Source: Mesobacillus subterraneus (lineage in GTDB: Bacteria > Bacillota > Bacilli > Bacillales > Cytobacillaceae). Taken from it: 64,000 nt of DNA. The number at the start of each line of letters is the position of its first letter. Position 1 is the stretch's first letter. The stretch is from NCBI RefSeq assembly GCF_020524355.2, contig NZ_CP129019.1, positions 3,286,001 to 3,350,000 on the forward strand, written 5' to 3'. A model generated the notes under the pieces. It did no database searches. It was not told the origin of the DNA and was given only the letters and a program-made list of their open reading frames with translations. This document shows positions 43,412 to 50,745 of the stretch, piece after piece. A program made the position numbers and the translations under genes.

Positions 43412-43625
43412 CGTCATCAAGGCTGACGGACACTTTTCTTTTGAGTCACGACTTTTCTGTCCGTCATCAAGTCTATGACGGACACTTTTCTTTTGAGTCA
43501 CGACTTTTTTGTCCGTCATCAAGGCTGTGACGGACACTTTTCTTTTGAGTCACGATTTTTCTGTCCGTCATCAAGGCTGTGACGGACACTTTTCTCCAAA
43601 TTCACCTGATTTTTGTCCGTCAGTG
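43412..43625 (+). repeat. Tandem array of a 52-bp unit with TGACGGACA/TGTCCGTCA arms
   Basis: The unit TGACGGACACTTTTCTTTTG, AGTCACGACTTTTCTGTCCG, TCATCAAGGCTG starts at 43424, 43476, 43528 and 43580, an exact 52-base period. Half-units flank both ends. Each unit contains the 9-base arms TGACGGACA and TGTCCGTCA, which can form hairpins within a unit or across neighbours. It lies between two codirectional genes. Confidence 0.92.
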
Positions 43626-43683
43626 AAACTTGTTTCCTGATAATTCGTATAAGTAGGTAAGGACTCTTATAGAGGTGATCGTT

Positions 43684-44406
43684 ATGACGTTATTTATTGG
43701 GATTCAACTTTTTACGATTGTTATGTTCCTGTTCTTGGGATGGGCGATCGTCAAAAAGGAATGGTACTGGCTGATTTCTAATTTCAATGGCAAACCGAAG
43801 GATGAGCAGCAGCAATTAATCAAGAATGGCTATCCACAAAGAGTTGGGAAGCTGATGCTGGCTACTGCAGCGGGGATGGTCCTTTTGCTGCCTTTAAGTT
43901 TCACTTCTTTTCAATTTTCCCTTGAAGTCCAGTTTGGTTTCATGATGGTATACCTTCTCGGGGGTCTGATTTACCTTTCCAAATATGAAATAAAAGAGAA
44001 ACGCAAGCGGAGTTATATCTTCAGTTCCCTTCTCGCCATTGGAACGATTGGTTTTATAGTGGGACTTTTCTTTACAGGATATCAGGACTTTGAACTGAAG
44101 GACAATGGTGATTCTTTTGAAATTACAGGCATGTATGGCGAAGTGTGGGACTACGCAGATATTCGCCATGTAGAAATTCTTGAGGAAATGCCGGAAGTGA
44201 CATGGAAACAAAACGGGTTCGGTCTTGCAACGATGGCAAAGGGCCAGTTCAAGGTAAAAGATTACGGAAGCAGCCTGCTTTTTATCCACAGTGAAGCACC
44301 ACCTTATTTATACATCGAAACGGACAGTGACAAGATTTTCATTAACAGCAAAAGTCCAGATGAAACGAAAGAATGGTATAACATGCTTTCTAAAAAAGCA
44401 AAGTAA
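43684..44406 (+). CDS. Membrane protein with DUF3784-like N-terminus and PH-like C-terminus
   Basis: A 240-residue protein with four membrane helices (about 3-22, 55-75, 82-100, 120-140). The C-terminal soluble part (FELKDNGDSFEITGMYGEVW, DYADIRHVEILEEMPEVTWK, IFINSKSPDETKEWYNML) has the strand pattern of a bacterial PH domain. The N-terminal region (GWAIVKKEWYWLISNFNGKP) resembles DUF3784. Function unknown. ATG at 43684 follows AGAGGTGATCGTT. A terminator follows the stop. Confidence 0.7.
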   Translation: MTLFIGIQLFTIVMFLFLGWAIVKKEWYWLISNFNGKPKDEQQQLIKNGYPQRVGKLMLATAAGMVLLLPLSFTSFQFSLEVQFGFMMVYLLGGLIYLSKYEIKEKRKRSYIFSSLLAIGTIGFIVGLFFTGYQDFELKDNGDSFEITGMYGEVWDYADIRHVEILEEMPEVTWKQNGFGLATMAKGQFKVKDYGSSLLFIHSEAPPYLYIETDSDKIFINSKSPDETKEWYNMLSKKAK

Positions 44407-44407
44407 G

Positions 44408-44441
44408 GGTGCCCATACAAAAACGGGCACCCTTTATTTAT
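44408..44441. terminator. Bidirectional intrinsic terminator
   Basis: GGGTGCCC pairs with GGGCACCC, followed by TTTATTT on the plus strand and TTACTTTGCTTTTTT on the minus strand. Confidence 0.75.
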
Positions 44442-44517
44442 ATCTAGATCTCTTTGATTGTGTTTGCATCATTTCAACGTCCAGTAATTGGTTGTTTGTC
44501 TCAGATTTGGTCATCAT
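44434..44517 (-). CDS. Possible very small protein
   Basis: A 27-residue frame, MMTKSETNNQLLDVEMMQTQ then SKRSRYK. TTTGGAGGAATAG gives an excellent ribosome site, and a terminator hairpin follows the stop at once. Short polar Bacillus proteins of this kind are often forespore-made, but I do not recognise this one. Confidence 0.38.
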   Translation of the reverse strand: MMTKSETNNQLLDVEMMQTQSKRSRYK

Positions 44518-44558
44518 CTATTCCTCCAAAGATGTAGTTACTTTTTGTAAGCAATTGT

Positions 44559-44710
44559 GAGCGGCGTTCTGTCAGGAAGTATGATCCTGACTTTAAGATT
44601 TCACAAGAAGAAATTTTAGATATTTTAAAAGAAGCTGTACAGGCAAGGCTGCTATAACAGGGCATCCAACAACGCGTATTCCAATTGAGGAAATCGTGGA
44701 ATTTATTTAA
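44559..44710 (+). pseudogene. Nitroreductase family remnant with large internal deletion
   Basis: The first part reads ERRSVRKYDPDFKISQEEIL and DILKEAVQA, the FMN-binding N terminus of the nitroreductase family. The last part, in another frame, reads GHPTTRIPIEEIVEFI before a TAA, the typical C terminus. About 150 central residues and the start codon are missing. It is a clear deletion relic and cannot make an active enzyme. Confidence 0.7.
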
Positions 44711-44716
44711 TCACAT

Positions 44717-44753
44717 AGAAAAGAACTAATCCGAGGACTAGTTCTTTTTATTA
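44717..44753 (-). terminator. Terminator overlapping the end of the FrnE-like gene
   Basis: AAAAGAACTA pairs with TAGTTCTTTT with an eight-to-ten-base loop. It overlaps the last codons of the FrnE-like gene on the minus strand. Confidence 0.65.
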
Positions 44754-45442
44754 GGAATTTCACAACCATCGTCATCACAAATCATTCCGTCATCATTGTT
44801 CAAAACGGTGATTTCACTCTCGGCAATGACTTTTTTCAATGACTGGACGATAACATCAGTCGGCTGTGCGCCGGTAATGGCGTACTTTTTATTGATAAGG
44901 AAAAATGGTACACCTGTAATGCCGTACTGCTGGCCGGTGCTCTCATCGGCACGGACTTCATCGGCCATATCATCGCTTGCAAGCATTTCCTCTACTGCTC
45001 CACGCTTTAGCCCGACTTCTGCAGCAAGCTCTGTCAATGTTTCATGGTCCCCAATGTGCTTTGATTCAGTAAAATAGGCACGTAAAATCCGTTCGGTCAT
45101 TTCCGCCATTAACCCATGCTTTTTCGCAAACATCGTCAAACGATGAGCATCAAATGTATTGGTTAAAATAAGCGTGTCCATATTGTATTCCAGACCGGAT
45201 TCTTCTGCCATTTGCACCATATTAGCCGTGCTCGCTTTCGCCTGGGCTACACTCATCCCATATTTCTTTGCTAAACCGTCATATATATTATAGTCAATGT
45301 CCCGTTCCATGTTTGGATCAAGCTCAAAGCAACGATACGTCACTTCAATATGGTGATCAATCTGTTTAATAGCGTCATCCAGACGCCTTTTGCCAATATA
45401 GCAGAACGGTCAAGCAAAGTCAGTCCACATTTCAATCTGCAT
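44738..45442 (-). CDS. DsbA family FrnE-like oxidoreductase with in-frame TGA at the first CxxC cysteine
   Basis: From ATG 45442 (after GGAGG at eight bases) the frame reads MQIEMWTDFA, then TGA at 45412-45410, then PFCYIGKRRLDDAIKQIDHH and on to the normal end at 44738, 234 residues in all. FrnE-type DsbA proteins have DFxCPFCYIGK here, so the TGA replaces exactly the nucleophilic cysteine of CPFC. Later family motifs are intact (TANMVQMAEESGLEYNMDTL, RLTMFAKKHGLMAEMTERIL, GITGVPFFLINKKYAITGAQ). It would be a cytosolic thiol-disulfide oxidoreductase. The TGA may be selenocysteine (a hairpin lies at 45386-45372), a nonsense mutation or a base error. A product starting at 45343 would lack the active site. 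Confidence 0.8.
45372..45386 (-). promoter_or_regulatory. Hairpin downstream of the TGA, candidate bacterial SECIS
   Basis: On the minus strand GCGTC pairs with GACGC around TGGAT. The loop begins about 28 bases after the TGA and has G at its second position, which agrees with the loose bacterial SECIS pattern. A five-pair stem is short and could be chance. Confidence 0.3.
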
Positions 45443-45549
45443 TACGTATACCTCCATTCGGTTATTCCCCTATAGTATAGGTGTTAAGCTTGTAAAATAC
45501 ACGAGATTCGACTCGAAGAAGCAGGCTGATCAATGCCCACAATGTATAC

Positions 45550-46002
45550 CTATTCTATTTCGTAAACCACCCAGTCTGATTGCTCGCTGCCCATTTTTTT
45601 GTATAGACTTTGAGCAATGTAATTATCCTTGGCCGTTTCCCATGTCATATAAGCGAAGTTATTCTTCCTTATATGTGCCAGGCATTTTTCAAAAAGCTGC
45701 TCTCCTGCTTTTTGGCCTCTTGCGTCAACTGAAACGAATAAGTCATTCAAAATTGCCGCCCGTTTCACCTGGAGCGTGCTGAAAGTGTAATACAGAGTAG
45801 CGAATCCAACGATTTCTCCTTCCATTTCAGCCACGATCTGCAAACCCGATTCAGGATGGTCCAGCAAGTGTTGAATCAACTTTTTCAATTCTTCCTCATT
45901 TGGTTCTGGCTTCTTGTAAAAATCAACAATGTATTGGATCATTAACTCGTATAATAGAGGAATGTCGCGTTCTGCAGCAGATCGTATAGTCAGCTCAGCC
46001 AT
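45550..46002 (-). CDS. GNAT family N-acetyltransferase
   Basis: A 150-residue acetyltransferase: AELTIRSAAERDIPLLYELM at the N terminus, ILNDLFVSVDARGQKAGEQL for acetyl-CoA binding near residue 85, and the C-terminal AQSLYKKMGSEQSDWVVYEI. Substrate unknown. ATG at 46002 overlaps the preceding P-loop gene by eight bases, so the two are cotranscribed. Confidence 0.85.
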   Translation of the reverse strand: MAELTIRSAAERDIPLLYELMIQYIVDFYKKPEPNEEELKKLIQHLLDHPESGLQIVAEMEGEIVGFATLYYTFSTLQVKRAAILNDLFVSVDARGQKAGEQLFEKCLAHIRKNNFAYMTWETAKDNYIAQSLYKKMGSEQSDWVVYEIE

Positions 46003-46525
46003 GCCCCTCGCCTCCGAAATATAATTTCCCTAGCTCATTGGAACCTTTTACGATGTACAGTTTATCCTGGTGGCCGCGCAGTATATTCATTATTTCCTGT
46101 CTGCTCTTCTCTTCAAAATATCTGTTCCAAACAAACATCTTCCTGAATATTTTTAGAGTTGGAGTGTAATTAGCCTTTTCAACTCCAAGTTTTTGCAGAA
46201 TGAATCTTTTGATGATCCTGTATTTTCTTTTTCGATAGGAAAGGTCCAAGAAAATGATCATATCTGCCTTTTCAAAGCTCTCCGCAACCCACTCGTAATG
46301 GACACCTTCGATTATCCACGAATCGGTTTTAACGATTGACTTCAAATACTCATCTCGTTCCTTTTCGCTCCGCCTAATATCTCCAGTATCGGTTCTTTGC
46401 CAGACAACATTGTCAAGTTCATGGTGCGGCAAGTTGAATCTGGCTGACAGACTTCTGGACAGGGTCGTCTTCCCGCTTCCGACTGAACCAATGATATGAA
46501 TTTTGATTGGTTTATTTTTCGTCAT
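45995..46525 (-). CDS. P-loop kinase-like protein (FlaR/adenylate kinase-like)
   Basis: A 176-residue nucleoside-kinase-fold protein. Walker A is IHIIGSVGSGKTTLSRSLSA, and HELDNVVWQRTDTGDIRRSE and WIIEGVHYEWVAESFEKADM follow, the pattern of proteins annotated as DNA topology modulation protein FlaR. The phosphate acceptor is unknown. ATG at 46525 follows AAGTGATG, a weak site. It overlaps the acetyltransferase gene downstream. Confidence 0.78.
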   Translation of the reverse strand: MTKNKPIKIHIIGSVGSGKTTLSRSLSARFNLPHHELDNVVWQRTDTGDIRRSEKERDEYLKSIVKTDSWIIEGVHYEWVAESFEKADMIIFLDLSYRKRKYRIIKRFILQKLGVEKANYTPTLKIFRKMFVWNRYFEEKSRQEIMNILRGHQDKLYIVKGSNELGKLYFGGEGHG

Positions 46526-46599
46526 AAAACATCATCACTTTTTCTATATTTTACCTTCAAATTCTCTTCCTTTTTGGTATATCCTCTTTTTTTGCGCAA

Positions 46600-46628
46600 A
46601 ATAAAAAAGCTGCCTGGGCAGCTTTTCG
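46600..46628 (-). terminator. Intrinsic terminator of the RsbR-family gene
   Basis: AAAAGCTGCC pairs with GGCAGCTTTT, followed by TTTATTTT on the minus strand. Confidence 0.75.
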
Positions 46629-46632
46629 AAAT

Positions 46633-47481
46633 TTAAGCATTTTGCAGTGTCTGAATTTCTTTGAATGCCTGATGAAGATTTGATTTTACCATTATACCTT
46701 CGAGGTTGAGTCCAAGCGTCACCATTGTATGGGCAACCTCTGGACGGATGCCAGTCATGATAGTCTTTACCCCAACTAGTGATAGAGCGCTGATTACCTT
46801 GAACAACTGGTCCGCAACCATCGTATCAACGATCATGACTCCTGACACATCAAAGATAAGGTGAGTAAGCTTGAGTTTTACAGCTTGGTCCAGTGTTTCT
46901 TCCATCAACAGCTGGGCTCTTTCCGTATCAACATTCCCAACAAGTGGCAATACCCCGACTCCCGGCATTAACGGAACTACTGGTACTGACAGTTCCAGCA
47001 ATGCAGTTTTCGCGTTTTCAAGGCTCTTTTGGTGCGCGTCGACAAACGTAAGGCTGAAGCTGTAGATCGCATGGTCCATCAATGGATCTATAATATCCAA
47101 AACAGCAAAGATGGCAGAAGCAGGCATATCCTGTGCTTCTTCCTTGATTGCCTTCCAAATATGCTCACGGTAAAAGCTTGTATCTTTCAATGCTTCATCA
47201 AGAGATGCACCTAGCTTATAAATATACTCGCCAGTCTCTTTACCCCAGTTGGTGATTGTAGCAAATCCTTTTTCTTGATCTTCATGTTCAATCAATGCTT
47301 GACCGAATAGTTCAATGAAGCCTGCCCGGATCTCGAGGATTTGCTTTTCAATTTTACGAAGGTCATACTTCTGTGCTTCTGTTAAATCGGCTTCGGCATA
47401 GCGGTCTTCGTGGACAGCTTTGGCGATTTCGTGCTTCCTGCTGACAATTGCTTCTCCCAATGCTTGCAGTTTTGTGGTCAT
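46633..47481 (-). CDS. rsbRD: RsbR-family STAS protein (RsbRD-like, stressosome)
   Basis: A 282-residue protein: an N-terminal helical non-haem globin-like sensor region (residues about 1-150, with FATITNWGKETGEYIYKLGA) and a C-terminal STAS domain (about 155-275) with DVSGVMIVDTMVADQLFKV and KTIMTGIRPEVAHTMVTLG. Length and layout match B. subtilis RsbRD/YqhA, which forms part of the stressosome that releases RsbT to turn on sigma B. The phosphorylatable Thr/Ser of the STAS domain are plausible at DTMVAD and MTGIRP. Monocistronic; ATG at 47481 follows TGGAGGAATCTAC. Confidence 0.87.
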   Translation of the reverse strand: MTTKLQALGEAIVSRKHEIAKAVHEDRYAEADLTEAQKYDLRKIEKQILEIRAGFIELFGQALIEHEDQEKGFATITNWGKETGEYIYKLGASLDEALKDTSFYREHIWKAIKEEAQDMPASAIFAVLDIIDPLMDHAIYSFSLTFVDAHQKSLENAKTALLELSVPVVPLMPGVGVLPLVGNVDTERAQLLMEETLDQAVKLKLTHLIFDVSGVMIVDTMVADQLFKVISALSLVGVKTIMTGIRPEVAHTMVTLGLNLEGIMVKSNLHQAFKEIQTLQNA

Positions 47482-47703
47482 GTAGATTCCTCCATGTGTT
47501 CAATGACAATTAAATATATATTCTACGGATTATCTTCCAAAAACATTTTATAATTCATCATAACTCAGGTTCAGAATGAAGGACAAGTTTTTGCACTTAT
47601 GGACGTTCACGGAATTAGATTTCCGAAAAGAAAAATCAGTTTTTTCCTCATCTAGCTTTCAACCAGGAAATTATATACAAACAAGGACTGCAGCCACACA
47701 AGA

Positions 47704-48318
47704 TTAGTTAATTGATGGCAACAGTCCTCTTTTATAAAAGTATGCAATTAGATTCATCGCAGGCTCTGGCATTTTTTTCGGGAAGCGTTCATGTCTGTAA
47801 TATTTATTAAAAGCGCTTTTTAGGTCCTCCCACTGAGAACATTGCTTCGTCTGGCGGAATCGAGCCACATCTATAAGCTTGACTTCATCATCAGGTGTGA
47901 TGATGATATTCCGCAGATGGATATCGGATGGGTTTAATCCTTTTTGTCTTGCAAGCTTAAGGGCTTGATCGACATCCTCAATATGCTCCGCAGCAATTGG
48001 CAGGCCATTCACCAAACATTGAAATAGCGTCATGCCCCGAACATAATCCATGACCAGATAGTTGCTTCCTGACTCATGAAGAGATGGGAAGAACGAATTC
48101 CCAGCAAGCACCCTATAAATCCCAGCCTCTTCTTCTGCCACTTTATCAAAATGAGGAAAAAAAACCTTTAAAACCAGGCTCGTACCTTTGATTTTGAACG
48201 CAAAAGCACTCCTGCCCTCTCCAATCAGCTTTAGTGATGGATCTTTATGAACCAAAGCAGCTTTTGTTCCTCGGATTGAATATACAACACTATTTGCTAG
48301 ATGTTCATATCGATTCAT
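47704..48318 (-). CDS. Serine/threonine kinase-like protein (YrzF type)
   Basis: A 204-residue protein with a compact kinase fold. The N lobe has LIGEGRSAFAFKIKGTSLVL with the lysine in VLKVFF, then YLVMDYVRGMTLFQCLVNG. The catalytic loop reads DIHLRNIIIT instead of HxD(x)4N, and the DFG site reads LIDVARF. It keeps an Asp and an Asn, like RIO or lipopolysaccharide kinases. B. subtilis YrzF is the likely homologue, of unknown role, possibly linked to spores. ATG at 48318 follows AGGAGCAAGATA. Confidence 0.72.
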   Translation of the reverse strand: MNRYEHLANSVVYSIRGTKAALVHKDPSLKLIGEGRSAFAFKIKGTSLVLKVFFPHFDKVAEEEAGIYRVLAGNSFFPSLHESGSNYLVMDYVRGMTLFQCLVNGLPIAAEHIEDVDQALKLARQKGLNPSDIHLRNIIITPDDEVKLIDVARFRQTKQCSQWEDLKSAFNKYYRHERFPKKMPEPAMNLIAYFYKRGLLPSIN

Positions 48319-48383
48319 TATCTTGCTCCTCTCACCATGCTCCCGAAGGCGGGATCTTTTTTAGCTAAAGCAGAGTCCGAAGT

Positions 48384-48776
48384 TCAGCCCTTCACCACTT
48401 TAATCATGTCTTCGTCCCAGCTTTCAACTCCCTGTTTAAAGACTAGCTTTGTTTTGAAATGATAAGAGATATCCTTGCTTGAAGGAGGGACATCCAGCGG
48501 CAGCAGGAAACTGAACGGCACCATATCATCTCCATCTGGCTGAATCCTCACCTGTACATCGATTGATACAGTATTCAGTACATTTTCTGCATCTGTCTTC
48601 AAATTTACCATCACAAGTGCACACTCAATGAGCTGGAGATCCTGGTCAACCGTCCCGCCCTTGATCAAAAACTTCCCATTTACCGAATCACCAGGGATAA
48701 AAACATCCTCCTCTAAAATCAGGTCGATTTGGGCGGAGCCTACCCCTAGCAGAGACATATACTTCCGTAGCAGCAT
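48384..48776 (-). CDS. Spo0M-like sporulation protein (arrestin-fold), short form
   Basis: A 130-residue protein, MLLRKYMSLLGVGSAQIDLI then EEDVFIPGDSVNGKFLIKGG and MVPFSFLLPLDVPPSSKDIS. This is the first arrestin-like sandwich of Spo0M, which is normally about 250 residues; the second half is missing. Short versions exist in several Bacillus, so it may be complete. Spo0M affects sporulation stage 0 and cell division, with no known enzyme activity. It is followed by YrzF-type kinase on the same strand, 65 bases away. Confidence 0.75.
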   Translation of the reverse strand: MLLRKYMSLLGVGSAQIDLILEEDVFIPGDSVNGKFLIKGGTVDQDLQLIECALVMVNLKTDAENVLNTVSIDVQVRIQPDGDDMVPFSFLLPLDVPPSSKDISYHFKTKLVFKQGVESWDEDMIKVVKG

Positions 48777-48793
48777 CCTGTTCCTCCGTCTAT

Positions 48794-48922
48794 TTACTTT
48801 TTTGGATTGGTGTATTTCTCATCCAGCCGCTTCTCGATGATCTCGATCCGCTTTTGGTCTGCTAACAATTCTTCTTTATTCTTTTGAACAAGTTCCTCAA
48901 AACTAATCTGTAATTTCTTCAC
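48794..48922 (-). CDS. FbpB-family small basic protein
   Basis: A 42-residue protein starting GTG at 48922: KKLQISFEELVQKNKEELLA, then DQKRIEIIEKRLDEKY. This is the FbpB pattern (SFEELVxxNKEELLxD, IExRLExK). In B. subtilis FbpB is a Fur-controlled helper of the small RNA FsrA in iron sparing. I see no obvious Fur box upstream. GGAG is about nine bases ahead. A longer frame from 49012 adds 30 residues (MAQINVYEKDFFKRHFLILK) that do not fit the family. Confidence 0.65.
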   Translation of the reverse strand: MKKLQISFEELVQKNKEELLADQKRIEIIEKRLDEKYTNPKK

Positions 48923-49154
48923 AACATCCACACTCCAATATTTAAATTTATGTTTCAAGATAAGAAAATGTCTCTTGAAAAAGTCTTTTTCGTAAACATT
49001 TATTTGTGCCATATGAACTCTTCCTGGTTCTTTGAAAATGGGAATCTGTCGATTATGGCCCTATTCTTTTCTTGCCTTTTACGGGAACTTATCTCATCTT
49101 TCGTTGATCATAATCTCTTCATCGCTAATACGGGTACATCGCCTTCAGTTTATC

Positions 49155-49438
49155 TAAGAAAAACGCAAGCGCCTTGGTCAGCCCAGACAAGCGCTGGAAG
49201 GCCGACCAGTGAAGTCGCTCTTTGACTTCATTGGTCGGATCGAAACCGAAAAGTATAGCCGACTGCCCAGAAACGCAGAAACTGGAGACTCCGACAAAAA
49301 AGCGCTTTTTGCTTCTGCCGGCGGAGTTGAAGTTTCGGAGTTTCTAGGAGGCGACACTGGACTAGCGTCTCAAGGAGTTAGGAGCCGCAGCCAGACAAGC
49401 GACTCGAGGGGCTAGGCGCTGGAGCTGGACACTAATCT
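49155..49438 (+). repeat. Dispersed GCGC element, copy C (full length)
   Basis: The element runs from AAGAAAAACGCAAGCGCCTT to GGGGCTAGGCGCTGGAGCTG. It has the AAGCGCTGGA block, the GAAGTCGCTCTTTGACTTC hairpin, a further hairpin region (GGAGACTCCGACAAAAAAGC paired in part with GAAGTTTCGGAGTTTC), GCGTCTCAAGGAGTTAGGAG, and the GCGACTCGAGGGGCTAG end. The central 110 bases are absent in copy A. It occupies the place where the gene governed by the yybP-ykoY riboswitch would be expected. Confidence 0.75.
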
Positions 49439-49470
49439 AAGTACAAAAATTTTATACTTTCTTATCCAGC

Positions 49471-49503
49471 AAAAAAGACCTTCACCCGATCAGGTGAAGG
49501 TCT
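49471..49503 (-). terminator. Riboswitch-linked terminator
   Basis: AGACCTTCACC pairs with GGTGAAGGTCT, followed by TTTTTTG on the minus strand. A third copy of the arm (GGTGAAGGTCT at 49514-49525, next to the aptamer) could pair with the first arm as an antiterminator. Confidence 0.8.
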
Positions 49504-49531
49504 GGAAACAAATAAAGACCTTCACCAAAAT

Positions 49532-49624
49532 GGCAAAGGTCTTGCTAACAACTATCGTTGCCAACAAAGCCGGGAGTGACCTCCGTATTGACGACTCTGT
49601 TGTGAAAGCTACTCCCCTTTAGGA
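49532..49624 (-). ncRNA. yybP-ykoY (manganese) riboswitch, orphan
   Basis: Minus-strand core in order: AAAGGGGAGTAGC, GAGTCGTCAATACGGAG, CTCCCGGCTTTGTTGGC, and TTAGCAAGACCTTTGCC closing P1. These are the diagnostic segments of the yybP-ykoY family, which binds Mn2+ and turns on exporters such as MntP, TerC-type proteins or P-type ATPases. A terminator follows, but no transporter gene does: the transcript would run into dispersed repeat copy C. Confidence 0.88.
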
Positions 49625-49703
49625 GAAACTATTCAAATGTACCATTATGATACATGACATTACGTATTCCGTCAATTCTTTCAATTCAGCTGAAAATTCA
49701 TCC

Positions 49704-50555
49704 TTATTCAGCTGCCTCGCCGAACTTTCCTTCCTGATAATCACGATAGGCTTGGCGAATCTCGTCCATTGAATTCATCACGAACGGTCCGTAGGCGACC
49801 ACTTCCTCTTTGATAGGTTTACCGGAATATACCAATACTTTAGACCGCTTATTCGCCTTCAGCGTTAGTTCACTTGTGCCTTCACCTTCGTCGTTAAAAG
49901 TCAAAGTCGCTGCGGAAGATTTTTTTAAGTTTGTCTGGCTTGAGCCGGCATCGATTTCACCAGAAAGGATGTATAAGAATGCGTTATGAGATTCCGGCAA
50001 TTCATAACTGAATTCCGCTCCCTCTGCTAGCTGGATTTCTGATAAGGAAAAAGGCACTAATGGTTCTAGAGGCCCTTTCACTCCAGCACTTTCACCTGAA
50101 TACACCTTCAAAGTTCCACCGTCAAACTGGACAACAGGTGCATCCTCAGAAATTACATTTTGATAAGAAGTCGTTGTGCCTTTCAGCTCTTTAGGTAAGT
50201 TCAGCCAAAGCTGCAGTGTATGTGCTATATCATTGTCCACTGCCTCTTCTGCATGCCGTGCACCGCTTCCTGCATTCATATATTGTATGTCACCAGCTTC
50301 CAGGATGCTGTGACCGCCATGATTGTCGATGTGCTCAAGCCTTCCGTCAATGATATAGGTGATTGTCTGGAAACCGCGATGAGGATGATCAGAAAACGTC
50401 CCGCGCTTAAACCAGTCCTCCGCCATTAAAATGAAAGGATCCAACTCCCTCCAGTTTTGCGGATTCAGTACCAGTCCTGCCTGGAGGTGCGGCATCCCTC
50501 TTTCCTCATATTGAACAGTCCAATGTTTCTTGATATCTCTATTAAACATTTGCAA
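49704..50555 (-). CDS. Pirin family protein
   Basis: A 283-residue bicupin. The N-terminal metal site is FSDHPHRGFQTITYIIDGRL with HIDNHGGHSILEAGDIQYMN, near residues 55-90, and GARHAEEAVDNDIAHTLQLW near residue 100. The C-terminal cupin ends YGPFVMNSMDEIRQAYRDYQ. Pirins are iron proteins; some oxidise quercetin, others are redox co-regulators. Which applies is unknown. ATG at 50555 (or 50549) follows AAGGGGTTTTGCAA. Monocistronic. Confidence 0.87.
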   Translation of the reverse strand: MQMFNRDIKKHWTVQYEERGMPHLQAGLVLNPQNWRELDPFILMAEDWFKRGTFSDHPHRGFQTITYIIDGRLEHIDNHGGHSILEAGDIQYMNAGSGARHAEEAVDNDIAHTLQLWLNLPKELKGTTTSYQNVISEDAPVVQFDGGTLKVYSGESAGVKGPLEPLVPFSLSEIQLAEGAEFSYELPESHNAFLYILSGEIDAGSSQTNLKKSSAATLTFNDEGEGTSELTLKANKRSKVLVYSGKPIKEEVVAYGPFVMNSMDEIRQAYRDYQEGKFGEAAE

Positions 50556-50697
50556 AACCCCTTTATCTAAAATAGCCTAGTCTTATCATCAAATTATAAC
50601 AATGCGATATTATATTTTAAAATGAAGATATTTTAAACTGAGGTATTTAGGTATGTTCCATAGTGGGATCTCCAACTATTATTCTAATAAAATTATA

Positions 50698-50726
50698 TTG
50701 TGAGAAGGACTCTTATCCTATATAAT
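50698..50726 (+). promoter_or_regulatory. Sigma-A promoter of queT
   Basis: TTGTGA (-35) and TATAAT (-10) are separated by 17 bases, placing transcription start near 50733, just before the preQ1 riboswitch. Confidence 0.65.
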
Positions 50727-50745
50727 ATAAAATTGGCTTTTAAAT

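Noticed and set aside
44738..45343. Shorter FrnE-like gene starting at ATG 45343
   Set aside because: It has no ribosome site, and would lack the active-site CxxC, while the frame upstream, apart from one TGA, is fully conserved.
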